Source: Caldisericum sp. CG2_30_36_11 (GTDB lineage: Bacteria; Caldisericota; Caldisericia; Caldisericales; Caldisericaceae). Taken from it: DNA of 33,110 nucleotides. The notes beneath the pieces were generated by a model. The model was given only the letters and a program-made list of their open reading frames with translations, searched no databases and was not told the DNA's origin. A program made the position numbers and the translations under genes. Positions within the stretch are counted from its first letter, which is position 1. Every line of letters starts with the position of its first letter. Location of the stretch: positions 1 to 33,110 of the forward strand of contig MNXV01000070.1 of assembly GCA_001871575.1 (NCBI GenBank), written 5' to 3'. Positions 18,231-26,324 of the stretch are shown in pieces.

Positions 18231-18325
18231 ATTTTTAAAATTTTCCTAATATATAATTCAAAATAATCAGTGTTTCAAATATTTTTACTTTTACCCCTCC
18301 TTTTTTTGCTTTTATTTAAAAACTC

Positions 18326-18353
18326 TTGACAGTCGCGTAATAAGTTATATAAT
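18326..18353 (+). promoter_or_regulatory. Sigma-A-type promoter upstream of cstA
   Basis: TTGACA (18326-18331), 16-nt spacer, TATAAT (18348-18353). Confidence 0.75.
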
Positions 18354-18477
18354 ATTATAGAGTTATTGTGTAGTTTTTTAAAAATCTTACGGAGGAGGTG
18401 GATAAAACAACAAAAACCTTCGAAAATTATTTAAGTTTAGACTGGAAAAGCAAAATTTAAGTAAAAGGAGGTATTAG

Positions 18478-20256
18478 ATGACAGCATTGATAGTGTTGAT
18501 TGGTGGAGCAATTTATCTGTTTTTCTATTTCACCTATGGAAGAAAGCTTCAAAGTGAGGTTGTAAGAGCAGACAAAGATAGACTAACACCAGCAGTAAGG
18601 CTCAGAGACAATGTGGACTACATGCCTGGGCAAAAGATGGTTGTATTCGGGCACCACTTTGCGTCAATTGCAGGTGCGGGTCCAATTGTCGGTCCTGCAA
18701 TTGCACTGGCATGGGGATGGCTTCCTGCACTTCTCTGGGTATGGTTTGGAAACGTATTTATCGGTGGTGTTCATGATTATCTTTCCCTCATGGCATCTGT
18801 CAGGTATGATGGAAAGTCAATTCAATGGGTTGCAGGGAAGGTTATGCACCCGAGGACGAAGTATATTTTTGAAATTTTTGTTTTCTTTGCTTTAATTCTT
18901 GTAATCGCAGCATTTGAAGGCGTCTTTGCGCGTCTTGCATCAACTAACCCTACAGTTGGAACTTCTTCTTTCCTATTCCTGGTTATCGCAGTTATTGAAG
19001 GGTTGCTTCTCTATAAAACTAAACTTTCATTCAGGGTTGCATCAATTATCGGTGTGTTAATGCTTATTGGTGCAGTGGTAATAGGATTTGTATGGCCGTT
19101 CCTTGCTTTTACAAGCGTTAAGACCTGGTATGTACTTCAGTTCATTTATATAATTTTCGCTGCATCTCTACCTGTATGGATTCTCTTACAGCCAAGAGAT
19201 TATCTTAACTCGTATTTACTCTGGTTTGGACTTGCTCTTGGTGGCGTTGCTGCCCTTATTGCATTTAAAGGGTTCTCATGGCCAGCGTTTACCACTTTCA
19301 GTGCAGCTACGATAGTAGCAGGTAAGCCTGCGCCATTCTGGCCGGCAGTTCCCCTTGTTATTGCATGTGGTGCACTTTCAGGATTCCATTCTATTGTTGC
19401 TTCAGGCACCGTGTCAAAACAGCTTGATAATGAATTGAGTGGCCTTTTTGTTGGATATGGCGCGATGTTCACGGAAGGGTTCCTTTCAACGATTGTTATA
19501 ACTTCAATTTGTGCATTTGGCTTTACTGTACTTGCAAATTTTAAAGAAGCAGTTACTGCGGCAGGAGTCAATCTGGATCAATTTATATTGGGTGGTAAAT
19601 ACCTTGGCGATTCTTATATCGTGGCAAGCGGTGCTAAAGGAGTTGGCGGAGCGGCGGGAATGTTTACAAAATCTTATGGAGAAATGGTTAAAGTTTTAGG
19701 CGTACCTGCTAAAATTGGAGCAACATTCGCGGGATTATGGGTCTCTGCATTTATTCTTACCACTCTTGATACAGCTACAAGGCTTGGAAGATTTGCATGG
19801 CAGGAACTGTTTGAGTTCACTAAAAAAAGTTCTGCGGGTTTTCACGCATTTATCACGAATAGGTGGCTTGCATCATTAATTCCTGCGGCTGTGGGTACAT
19901 GGCTTGTATGGTATGGAGGATATGCTGTGTTATGGCCTGGCTTTGCGGGTTCTAACCAGTTGCTTGCATCCATTGCGTTACTTACGGCAACACTCTGGGT
20001 TAAGAACGTGCAGATGGTAAAAAGGTCATTCCAGCTGTTGGTTCTTATTCCCGCGCTTGCACTCTGGATAACCGTGTTCTCAGGACTTGTCTGGTTTGTA
20101 ATTGTTATCGTTCCCTCGCTTAAAGCACAAATCAGATTTGCTATGTATTCATTTGTAATATTAATGCTTGTCCTTGCAGTTGTTCTTCTTATCGATTTCT
20201 TTGCAGCCTACAGGAGAGGACCACTTCCTGAGGCAAAAGCAGAAGCTGCTAAATAG
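18478..20256 (+). CDS. cstA: CstA-family carbon starvation / peptide or pyruvate transporter
   Basis: CstA motifs VRADKDRLTPAVRLRDNVDYMPGQKMVVFGHHFASIAGAGPIVGPAIA, GGVHDYLSLMASVRYDGKS; SD AAAGGAGG. Confidence 0.94.
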   Translation: MTALIVLIGGAIYLFFYFTYGRKLQSEVVRADKDRLTPAVRLRDNVDYMPGQKMVVFGHHFASIAGAGPIVGPAIALAWGWLPALLWVWFGNVFIGGVHDYLSLMASVRYDGKSIQWVAGKVMHPRTKYIFEIFVFFALILVIAAFEGVFARLASTNPTVGTSSFLFLVIAVIEGLLLYKTKLSFRVASIIGVLMLIGAVVIGFVWPFLAFTSVKTWYVLQFIYIIFAASLPVWILLQPRDYLNSYLLWFGLALGGVAALIAFKGFSWPAFTTFSAATIVAGKPAPFWPAVPLVIACGALSGFHSIVASGTVSKQLDNELSGLFVGYGAMFTEGFLSTIVITSICAFGFTVLANFKEAVTAAGVNLDQFILGGKYLGDSYIVASGAKGVGGAAGMFTKSYGEMVKVLGVPAKIGATFAGLWVSAFILTTLDTATRLGRFAWQELFEFTKKSSAGFHAFITNRWLASLIPAAVGTWLVWYGGYAVLWPGFAGSNQLLASIALLTATLWVKNVQMVKRSFQLLVLIPALALWITVFSGLVWFVIVIVPSLKAQIRFAMYSFVILMLVLAVVLLIDFFAAYRRGPLPEAKAEAAK

Positions 20257-20531
20257 TGAAGTTATTTGAAAGAATAAGAAAGTTTTTTATAGGAGTTGAA
20301 AGCGGTATGAGGGAGACTTCGGTCTCCCTCATTGAACGAGAACTTGAAGAGTACGAAAATATTTTTTCCCTTCTTACAATGGGAATATTTGCAGGAATTC
20401 CTTCTCCCCCGACAGGCATAGTAATACGTATCCTTCCCTATATGCAGAGAGAAGTGTCTGTCATGATGAAAAAAACTAAAGACCTGTCCGATGCTTTTGG
20501 AGATACGGCAGGCATGTTTGATATCACTTAG
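20256..20531 (+). CDS. 91-aa conserved-looking hypothetical protein, translationally coupled to cstA
   Basis: GTG start overlaps the cstA TAG stop (TAGTG); uninterrupted ORF in a tight operon; alternative ATG start at 20307. Not recognisably YbdD/YjiX-like. Confidence 0.6.
   Translation: MKLFERIRKFFIGVESGMRETSVSLIERELEEYENIFSLLTMGIFAGIPSPPTGIVIRILPYMQREVSVMMKKTKDLSDAFGDTAGMFDIT
20307..20332. promoter_or_regulatory. 11-bp perfect RNA hairpin with C(UUCG)G tetraloop
   Basis: ATGAGGGAGAC-TTCG-GTCTCCCTCAT read directly; no T-run follows, so not a canonical terminator. Confidence 0.85.
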
Positions 20532-20554
20532 AATCTTACGAAAAGAATGGTCTT

Positions 20555-21511
20555 ATGAAAGTATATTTCTTTCTTGGAAAGGGTGGAGTAGGAAAAACAA
20601 CTATATCGGCGGCATTTGGGACAGGTCTATCGAAAAATGGTCATAAAGTCATAGTTGTTTCAATTGATCCTGCTCATAACCTTGGCGATGCATTTGATAC
20701 TACTCTTTCTAATAGAGAATTAAAGATAAATGAAAATCTTTACGCAGTAGAAGTTGATATTGAGAAAATGACCCGTGAATACCTTGATGACCTCTCAAAA
20801 AAGATGCAGCATACTTACAGATATCTTACTGCAATGAATCTTGATAGATATTTTAATATCCTTAAACTTTCCCCTGGAATTGAAGAATATGCAACACTCG
20901 AGGCAATAAGGAAATACATCGGCTCAAAGAATTTTGATACAGTCATATTTGATACACCTCCTACTGGAATTACATTGAGAGTCCTTGCAATGCCCAGACT
21001 TTCAGTTCTTTGGTCTGAAAGGCTTATTTCTATGAGGAAAGCAATTCTTTCAAGGAGAAAGATGGTCGAAAATGTTAAAGGAAAAGTTGAAGCAGAGGTC
21101 GAAGGCGAAAAAATTGTTTTGACATCGGATGAAAAGGAAGATGAAATAATGCAGGAACTCATAAAATATCGAGAGGAAATGCTTGAACTGAACAAGTTAT
21201 TTTCTTCTACATCCTGTGAGGTTCATATTGTAACAATGGCAGAAGAACTTGCCTTGCTTGAAACTGAAAGAATTTTGAAATCCCTCTCAATTTTTAGTAT
21301 AACGGCGAAAGTGATATACTTGAATAAATTTATGAAGATTGAAAATCCTCCTGAGGAGATTGCCGGTAAAATTCACGAGCAAGAGCAGGTTGTAACAGAA
21401 ATGAGAGAAAAATTTAAACATCTGTTTATAAAGGAAGTCCCGCTTTTGAGGGCTTCTCCGAGAGGAATTAGAGACCTTCTTTCTGTGTATGAATCTTATA
21501 TAGTGAGGTAG
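20555..21511 (+). CDS. ArsA/Get3-family ATPase, single P-loop domain
   Basis: Deviant Walker A GKGGVGKTTISAAFG, SIDPAHNLGDAF, FDTPPTGITLRVLAMP. Confidence 0.92.
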   Translation: MKVYFFLGKGGVGKTTISAAFGTGLSKNGHKVIVVSIDPAHNLGDAFDTTLSNRELKINENLYAVEVDIEKMTREYLDDLSKKMQHTYRYLTAMNLDRYFNILKLSPGIEEYATLEAIRKYIGSKNFDTVIFDTPPTGITLRVLAMPRLSVLWSERLISMRKAILSRRKMVENVKGKVEAEVEGEKIVLTSDEKEDEIMQELIKYREEMLELNKLFSSTSCEVHIVTMAEELALLETERILKSLSIFSITAKVIYLNKFMKIENPPEEIAGKIHEQEQVVTEMREKFKHLFIKEVPLLRASPRGIRDLLSVYESYIVR

Positions 21512-21513
21512 AG

Positions 21514-22185
21514 ATGATCGGAAATGTGCAGAGCAGTATAATCATTATAATAGTTGTGCTTGCTGGTATTGCAGTTCTTCAGTTCCAAAAAGGAAGAAAA
21601 ATCAATGTTGCCCTTATGAAAACTTTTATTAGGGGTTTCGAAGAAAAACTCAAACTCTCAGATAAAACTTATGTATATCTGGGAGGTTATCTCGGGTTTA
21701 AAGCGGAGTATGACCTTGAAAATAAGCTTTCAAAACGCATCGAGATAACGTTAACATTAATACCTCGGCAGAGTGTTTTCTATTTACCTATCACTTTTCT
21801 TATAAAGAAAACTGATAGGCTTTATGTTGTCATAAGACCAAATTTTAAAATTCACACTGACGCTCATATTGTTAAAAAACATTTTTACTGGCTTGGACTC
21901 GATATTGATGAGGAAGCCGAACTTGAAAAAAAGGATTTGACTCTCAAAGGCAAAGAATTTTTAACTCTTTATAGAAGAAAAAGCGACGTTGATAAGTTAA
22001 AAGAACTTGTAAATAAATGTATACCATCTGAAAGATTGTTTCACATTGCCCTGGTCAACAAGACAAATGTATTTTACTGTCTTATGAGGCCAGATCCTCT
22101 TAAAACGCCGGAAGAGATAAGAAAACTTGTTGAGTATTTACCCAGAGTAATCTACGAAAAGGAAAAGCTCAGAGACTTTCAGTAA
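21514..22185 (+). CDS. Hypothetical protein with N-terminal membrane anchor, operonic with the ArsA-like ATPase
   Basis: Starts 3 nt after the ArsA stop; N-terminal hydrophobic segment SSIIIIIVVLAGIAVLQF then a soluble domain of unknown family. Confidence 0.65.
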   Translation: MIGNVQSSIIIIIVVLAGIAVLQFQKGRKINVALMKTFIRGFEEKLKLSDKTYVYLGGYLGFKAEYDLENKLSKRIEITLTLIPRQSVFYLPITFLIKKTDRLYVVIRPNFKIHTDAHIVKKHFYWLGLDIDEEAELEKKDLTLKGKEFLTLYRRKSDVDKLKELVNKCIPSERLFHIALVNKTNVFYCLMRPDPLKTPEEIRKLVEYLPRVIYEKEKLRDFQ

Positions 22186-22345
22186 AATTATCCTGTATTT
22201 TATGAGAGTTTTTCTTTCATTTCATCCTCCTTATGAGATTTTTTATAACTCAATAATATCCAGGTGTAGGTCAATTTCTTCAGTGAAAAATTCATAAAGA
22301 AGTTCATATTGTTTAACTACTGCTAAATGTGCTTATAATATAGAT

Positions 22346-22588
22346 ATGAAAGTTAATTTGCTATTTTTCGGTGAGGCGAAAACCATTATGAAACAGGATA
22401 GTATTGAAATAGAATTTAAGGGGAGTAATATAAAGGATTTGAAGACGTTTCTTCTAAAGGAAAACCCGAAACTTTGTAATATCCTTGAAAACTCTATGTT
22501 TGCAGTAAATATGGAGTATAGAAGTCTTGATGCAGAACTCAAAAATGGTGATACAGTAGCAGTAATTCCTCCAGTCGAGGGAGGCTAA
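22346..22588 (+). CDS. moaD: MoaD/ThiS-family sulfur carrier protein
   Basis: 80-aa beta-grasp-size protein, MKVNLLFFGEAKTI...ELKNGDTVAVIPPVEGG with the C-terminal GG; followed by moaE. Confidence 0.88.
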   Translation: MKVNLLFFGEAKTIMKQDSIEIEFKGSNIKDLKTFLLKENPKLCNILENSMFAVNMEYRSLDAELKNGDTVAVIPPVEGG

Positions 22589-22589
22589 T

Positions 22590-22985
22590 ATGGTTAGCTT
22601 AACTAAAGACGATTTAAATATAGATTCACTCATTCGGAATCTTAAAAATAGCAATGCAGGAAGCATTATTGTATTTCTTGGCGAACCAAGAAGAAGCATT
22701 GAAGACGGGCCTATTGTTTCAATTGAATATTCTGCTTATGAAGAGATGGCACTTAAGGAGCTTAAAAAAATTGAATCTGAAGCTCTCAAAAGGGACGGCG
22801 TAATAGATGTGATAATCATTCACAAGATTGGCAATGTATCGCTAAAAGAGATCTCTTTTTTTGTGGGGGTAACTTCCTCTCATAGAAAAGAGGGTTTTCA
22901 AGCTTGCAGTTTTATTGTTGATGAGGTAAAGAAAAAGGTCCCGATATGGAAGGAAATCAAGTATGATAGAGACAGGAGTTGTTAA
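22590..22985 (+). CDS. moaE: Molybdopterin synthase catalytic subunit MoaE
   Basis: GSIIVFLGEPR, YSAYEEMALKELKKIESEA, VTSSHRKEGFQACSFIVDEVKKKVPIWKEI(K). Confidence 0.9.
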   Translation: MVSLTKDDLNIDSLIRNLKNSNAGSIIVFLGEPRRSIEDGPIVSIEYSAYEEMALKELKKIESEALKRDGVIDVIIIHKIGNVSLKEISFFVGVTSSHRKEGFQACSFIVDEVKKKVPIWKEIKYDRDRSC

Positions 22986-23403
22986 AAGCCTTAGCGGAAA
23001 ACTTGCAGAGATAACTGCTGACACCGGTACCGAATGTAAATCCTGTGTTTTAAATGGCACATGCGGTCAATCTACGCTCAGTGAAGGGCAGACTGTATAT
23101 GTAATAAATGATATTGGTGCAAAGATAGGCGATGTTGTTGAATTCGAATACGATGAAAAAGAACTTTTAAAAGGCACCTTCGTTGTTTATATGGTGCCTT
23201 TTATCTCCACAATAATTGGCTTAATTATTGGAGTAATTTTAGAAAAGCTTTTAGGAATAGAACTCGTGAGGCTTCAGAATGCGACAACAGTTTTATTTTC
23301 AGTGTTTTTTCTTTTGGCCTCTGTGCCTGTTGTTAGAAGAATTGATAGGAATATTAAATCTCGCTCGCGTATCAGAAATGTACTTGTACAGGGACACAGG
23401 TAA
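22963..23403 (+). CDS. RseC/MucC-like (SoxR-reducing/positive sigma-E regulator) family membrane protein
   Basis: N-terminal Cys motif CKSCVLNGTCGQ and two TM segments, RseC family architecture; overlaps moaE. Confidence 0.75.
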   Translation: MIETGVVKSLSGKLAEITADTGTECKSCVLNGTCGQSTLSEGQTVYVINDIGAKIGDVVEFEYDEKELLKGTFVVYMVPFISTIIGLIIGVILEKLLGIELVRLQNATTVLFSVFFLLASVPVVRRIDRNIKSRSRIRNVLVQGHR

Positions 23404-23432
23404 ATATTAATCTTTTTCGAGCAGCAATAAAA

Positions 23433-24209
23433 TTATTTGTTCCTGTGAATTTGTAGAAGTGGCTGACTCTGGATGTGGTAATGGACTTCACGCCTCAGGG
23501 ATATTAATTCTGCACCGTTTCCAATGATTTCTTTTGCAAGGATGAGTTCTTCTATATTAAGAGATTTTGCAAAACCAAAGGACGGCTCCCTGACCACTGT
23601 ATTTATATGGACTTTATCAGCTCTTATTAATTCTAAAGCGTCATGCAGGCTTCTGTAATTACTCTCGTAATCGTTTACTCCTTTTACGAGCATAATTTCG
23701 ATCCAGAGTTCGTGTGTGAACATTTTTCTGAAATTAATAATTCCCTTTATTACGTCTTCGACCTTTATAGAATCTAGCGATTGATTTATCTTCTTATAAT
23801 AGTCGGTTCTTGCGGCGTTCAGGGTAAACTTAACTATATCAGCCTGTAGAAGGTCAATTTTTACATCGCCTCTTGATATAAGAGAAGAATTAGTAAGGAC
23901 AACCACTGGAATGTTGGTATGCTCTTTTATTTCGGCAATCATATACCCGATTTTTGAATTCAGTGTTGGCTCTCCGAAACCTGAAAATGTAATGTGGTCT
24001 AGATGCTTGTTATAAGTGCTAAGGAACTTCCTCAACTCTTTGAGTATTTCATCTGCACTGACGTATTCTTTTCTTTCGCCAGTAAGAGCCGTCGTCTTTG
24101 CAACATCGCAGTAAACACAATTAAAACTACATACTTTGGCAGGTACTGTCGATATACCAAGTGATACTCCAAGTCTCCGGGACCTCACCGGTCCGTAAAT
24201 ATATTTCAA
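23433..24209 (-). CDS. Radical SAM protein (COG0731-type Fe-S oxidoreductase)
   Basis: CSFNCVYCD (CX3CX2C) cluster, YGPVRSRRLGVSLG, TFSGFGEPTLN. TTG start with SD AGGAGAG. Confidence 0.88.
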   Translation of the reverse strand: MKYIYGPVRSRRLGVSLGISTVPAKVCSFNCVYCDVAKTTALTGERKEYVSADEILKELRKFLSTYNKHLDHITFSGFGEPTLNSKIGYMIAEIKEHTNIPVVVLTNSSLISRGDVKIDLLQADIVKFTLNAARTDYYKKINQSLDSIKVEDVIKGIINFRKMFTHELWIEIMLVKGVNDYESNYRSLHDALELIRADKVHINTVVREPSFGFAKSLNIEELILAKEIIGNGAELISLRREVHYHIQSQPLLQIHRNK

Positions 24210-24241
24210 CTCGCTCTCCTATATTTGAAATAACGATACGA

Positions 24242-24269
24242 ATTTTACACCATTTTGGTTTTGTGTCAA
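24242..24269 (-). promoter_or_regulatory. Promoter of the radical SAM gene
   Basis: Minus strand TTGACA - 16 nt - TAAAAT. Confidence 0.6.
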
Positions 24270-24315
24270 TACCTTTTTGCAGTTTTTTTGGCACTTTTTT
24301 TCTTTTTTTAAAAAA

Positions 24316-24344
24316 TTCTCAAAAGAGTTGATTTATGCTATAAT
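24316..24344 (+). promoter_or_regulatory. Promoter of the MFS/chrA operon
   Basis: TTCTCA - 17 nt - TATAAT (24339-24344). Confidence 0.55.
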
Positions 24345-24372
24345 ATTTTTGTATCGTTGAGGTAAATTTCAG

Positions 24373-25755
24373 ATGAAAAGCTTAAAATTTATTGGGAACG
24401 GGCTTTCTAAAGTGGTTGGAAACCTCGAAAGAAATGCTTCTGAGAAAAACAAGGCTATAGGAAAAACTTTGCAAAACAAGTCAAGATTATACTTTTCCTC
24501 GCTTTACTTCAGGAATTTTAGATTATTTTTCTTCGGGCAGGCGATTTCTCTTATAGGGACATGGATGCAAAATGTAGGCCAGGGGTGGCTTGTCTTAACC
24601 ACCACAAATTCTCCCTTCCTTCTTGGAGTTGTCGGAGCTGCTCAGTTTCTTCCAATGATGTTATTCTCTCTTTATGCAGGAGTAATTATCGACAGATTTT
24701 CAAAGCGTAAGATTTTACTTCTGACTCAGAGTGCACTTACAATTACAGCATTGGCATTTGCAATTCTCACCCAGCTTAAAATTATAACTTACTGGGAAAT
24801 ACTTCTTCTTGCCTTAACAATGGGCATTGCAAATACTTTTGACATGCCTGCAAGGCAGTCTTTTTATGTTGAACTGGTCGGGGAAAAAGCCCTTATAAAT
24901 GCAATATCCCTTAATTCCTCTATTTTTAATTTTGCAAGGATATTAGGTCCTGCCGTTGCAGGTATTCTTATAGGCAAACTTGGGTATGCAGCATGTTTTT
25001 ATATTAACGCAGCAAGCTTTTTGCCTGTTATATATGGAATATACCTCATAAAAATAGAGGAGAAACCCAGAAAAGCAAATCTCACGGAGCGTGTATTTGT
25101 AGATATCAAAGAGGGTTTGAAATATATAAAACACTCTCAGATAATTCTTATTTCTGTGGTTCTCCTTGCTATTGTTAATATATTTATGTTTAACTATAAT
25201 ATCTTTGTTCCATCTTTTGTGAAAGATGTTCTCAGGATGGGCGCGACAGGGTACGGGTTTGTTATGGCTATGATGGGTCTCGGTGCTCTTTTTGGCTCGC
25301 TTTTACTTGCGATGATGAGTCACAGGGGCATCAAACCGTGGTATGTGTTTTTTACGGCGATTGGTGTGAGTATTTCTTCGATTGTAATGGGCCCTCAAAG
25401 AAGCTTTTTATCCTTCAATATCTTTATGATTCTTCAGGGATTCTTTATGATTACTTATCTCAATTCCACAAATATTCTGATACAGGTTAATTCAGAAGAT
25501 AGCGTAAGGGGTAGAGTTATGAGCATATATACGTTTGTGCTTGGTGGACTCACGCCGTTTGGTGCATTGTATGCCGGTACCGTCTCGGAGAAACTGGGCG
25601 CAGGTGCCGGCTTCCTTATAAGTGGGTTAATTTCATCTGTCGCTGTCATTTTTATCTATACCCAATGGTACAGGAGGATTTCTCTTAAAAAACCTGTTGA
25701 AGTTGTGTCTGGAACAATCATTGAAGCCCCTCCGATGAATAAATTGATAAAATGA
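24373..25755 (+). CDS. MFS transporter (MFS_3 / EntS-like)
   Basis: 12-TM protein with GTWMQNVGQGWLVLTTTNSPFLLGVVGAAQFLPMMLFSLYAGVIIDRFSKRKILL and RGRVMSIYTFVLGGLTPFGALYAG. Confidence 0.9.
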   Translation: MKSLKFIGNGLSKVVGNLERNASEKNKAIGKTLQNKSRLYFSSLYFRNFRLFFFGQAISLIGTWMQNVGQGWLVLTTTNSPFLLGVVGAAQFLPMMLFSLYAGVIIDRFSKRKILLLTQSALTITALAFAILTQLKIITYWEILLLALTMGIANTFDMPARQSFYVELVGEKALINAISLNSSIFNFARILGPAVAGILIGKLGYAACFYINAASFLPVIYGIYLIKIEEKPRKANLTERVFVDIKEGLKYIKHSQIILISVVLLAIVNIFMFNYNIFVPSFVKDVLRMGATGYGFVMAMMGLGALFGSLLLAMMSHRGIKPWYVFFTAIGVSISSIVMGPQRSFLSFNIFMILQGFFMITYLNSTNILIQVNSEDSVRGRVMSIYTFVLGGLTPFGALYAGTVSEKLGAGAGFLISGLISSVAVIFIYTQWYRRISLKKPVEVVSGTIIEAPPMNKLIK

Positions 25756-26324
25756 CAGGTTCGAAATTCTCAAACTTAATTAAAGGACTCAAGTTATTTT
25801 CAATTTTCTTTTGCATAGGCTTATTCACCATTGGTGGTGGCTATGCAATGATCCCTGCCATGAGAAACATCATTGTTCAAAGGGAGAAATACCTTTCTGA
25901 AGATGAATTTCTTGAGATGTTTGCAATCTCCCAGATTACTCCTGGACCTATTGCTGTAAATATGGCAACGTTTATCGGATATATGCAGGGGGGAATTATT
26001 TGCTCAACTCTCGCGACCCTTGGAGTCGTGCTTCCATCTCTAATTATTATTACTCTCATATCAATATTTTTCCTTGATTTTACCAGGTTTACAGTTGTGC
26101 AAAAGTTATTTACTGGAATTCTTGCAGGAATTGCAGGTGAAATTGCTTATCTTACCTTTGACCTTGCTAAAAAAATTAAGATTAATCTTTTTACCGGAGG
26201 GATTTTCATTATTTCTCTTGCTGCTCTGTTTATCCTTAAAATTAACCCGATCTGTGTGATCATAATAGGTGGGGCTATTGGAATTATTGTTAAAGGGATG
26301 CTTCACAAAGATGATGGTCATTAA
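25752..26324 (+). CDS. chrA: Chromate transporter (CHR domain), first half-size subunit
   Basis: FFCIGLFTIGGGYAMIPAMRNIIV, ISQITPGPIAVNMATFIGY. Confidence 0.92.
   Translation: MTGSKFSNLIKGLKLFSIFFCIGLFTIGGGYAMIPAMRNIIVQREKYLSEDEFLEMFAISQITPGPIAVNMATFIGYMQGGIICSTLATLGVVLPSLIIITLISIFFLDFTRFTVVQKLFTGILAGIAGEIAYLTFDLAKKIKINLFTGGIFIISLAALFILKINPICVIIIGGAIGIIVKGMLHKDDGH

Noticed and set aside
20555-21511. Arsenite resistance (ars) operon
   Set aside because: Only an ArsA/Get3-like ATPase is present; no arsR, arsB/acr3 or arsC-like gene is visible nearby.
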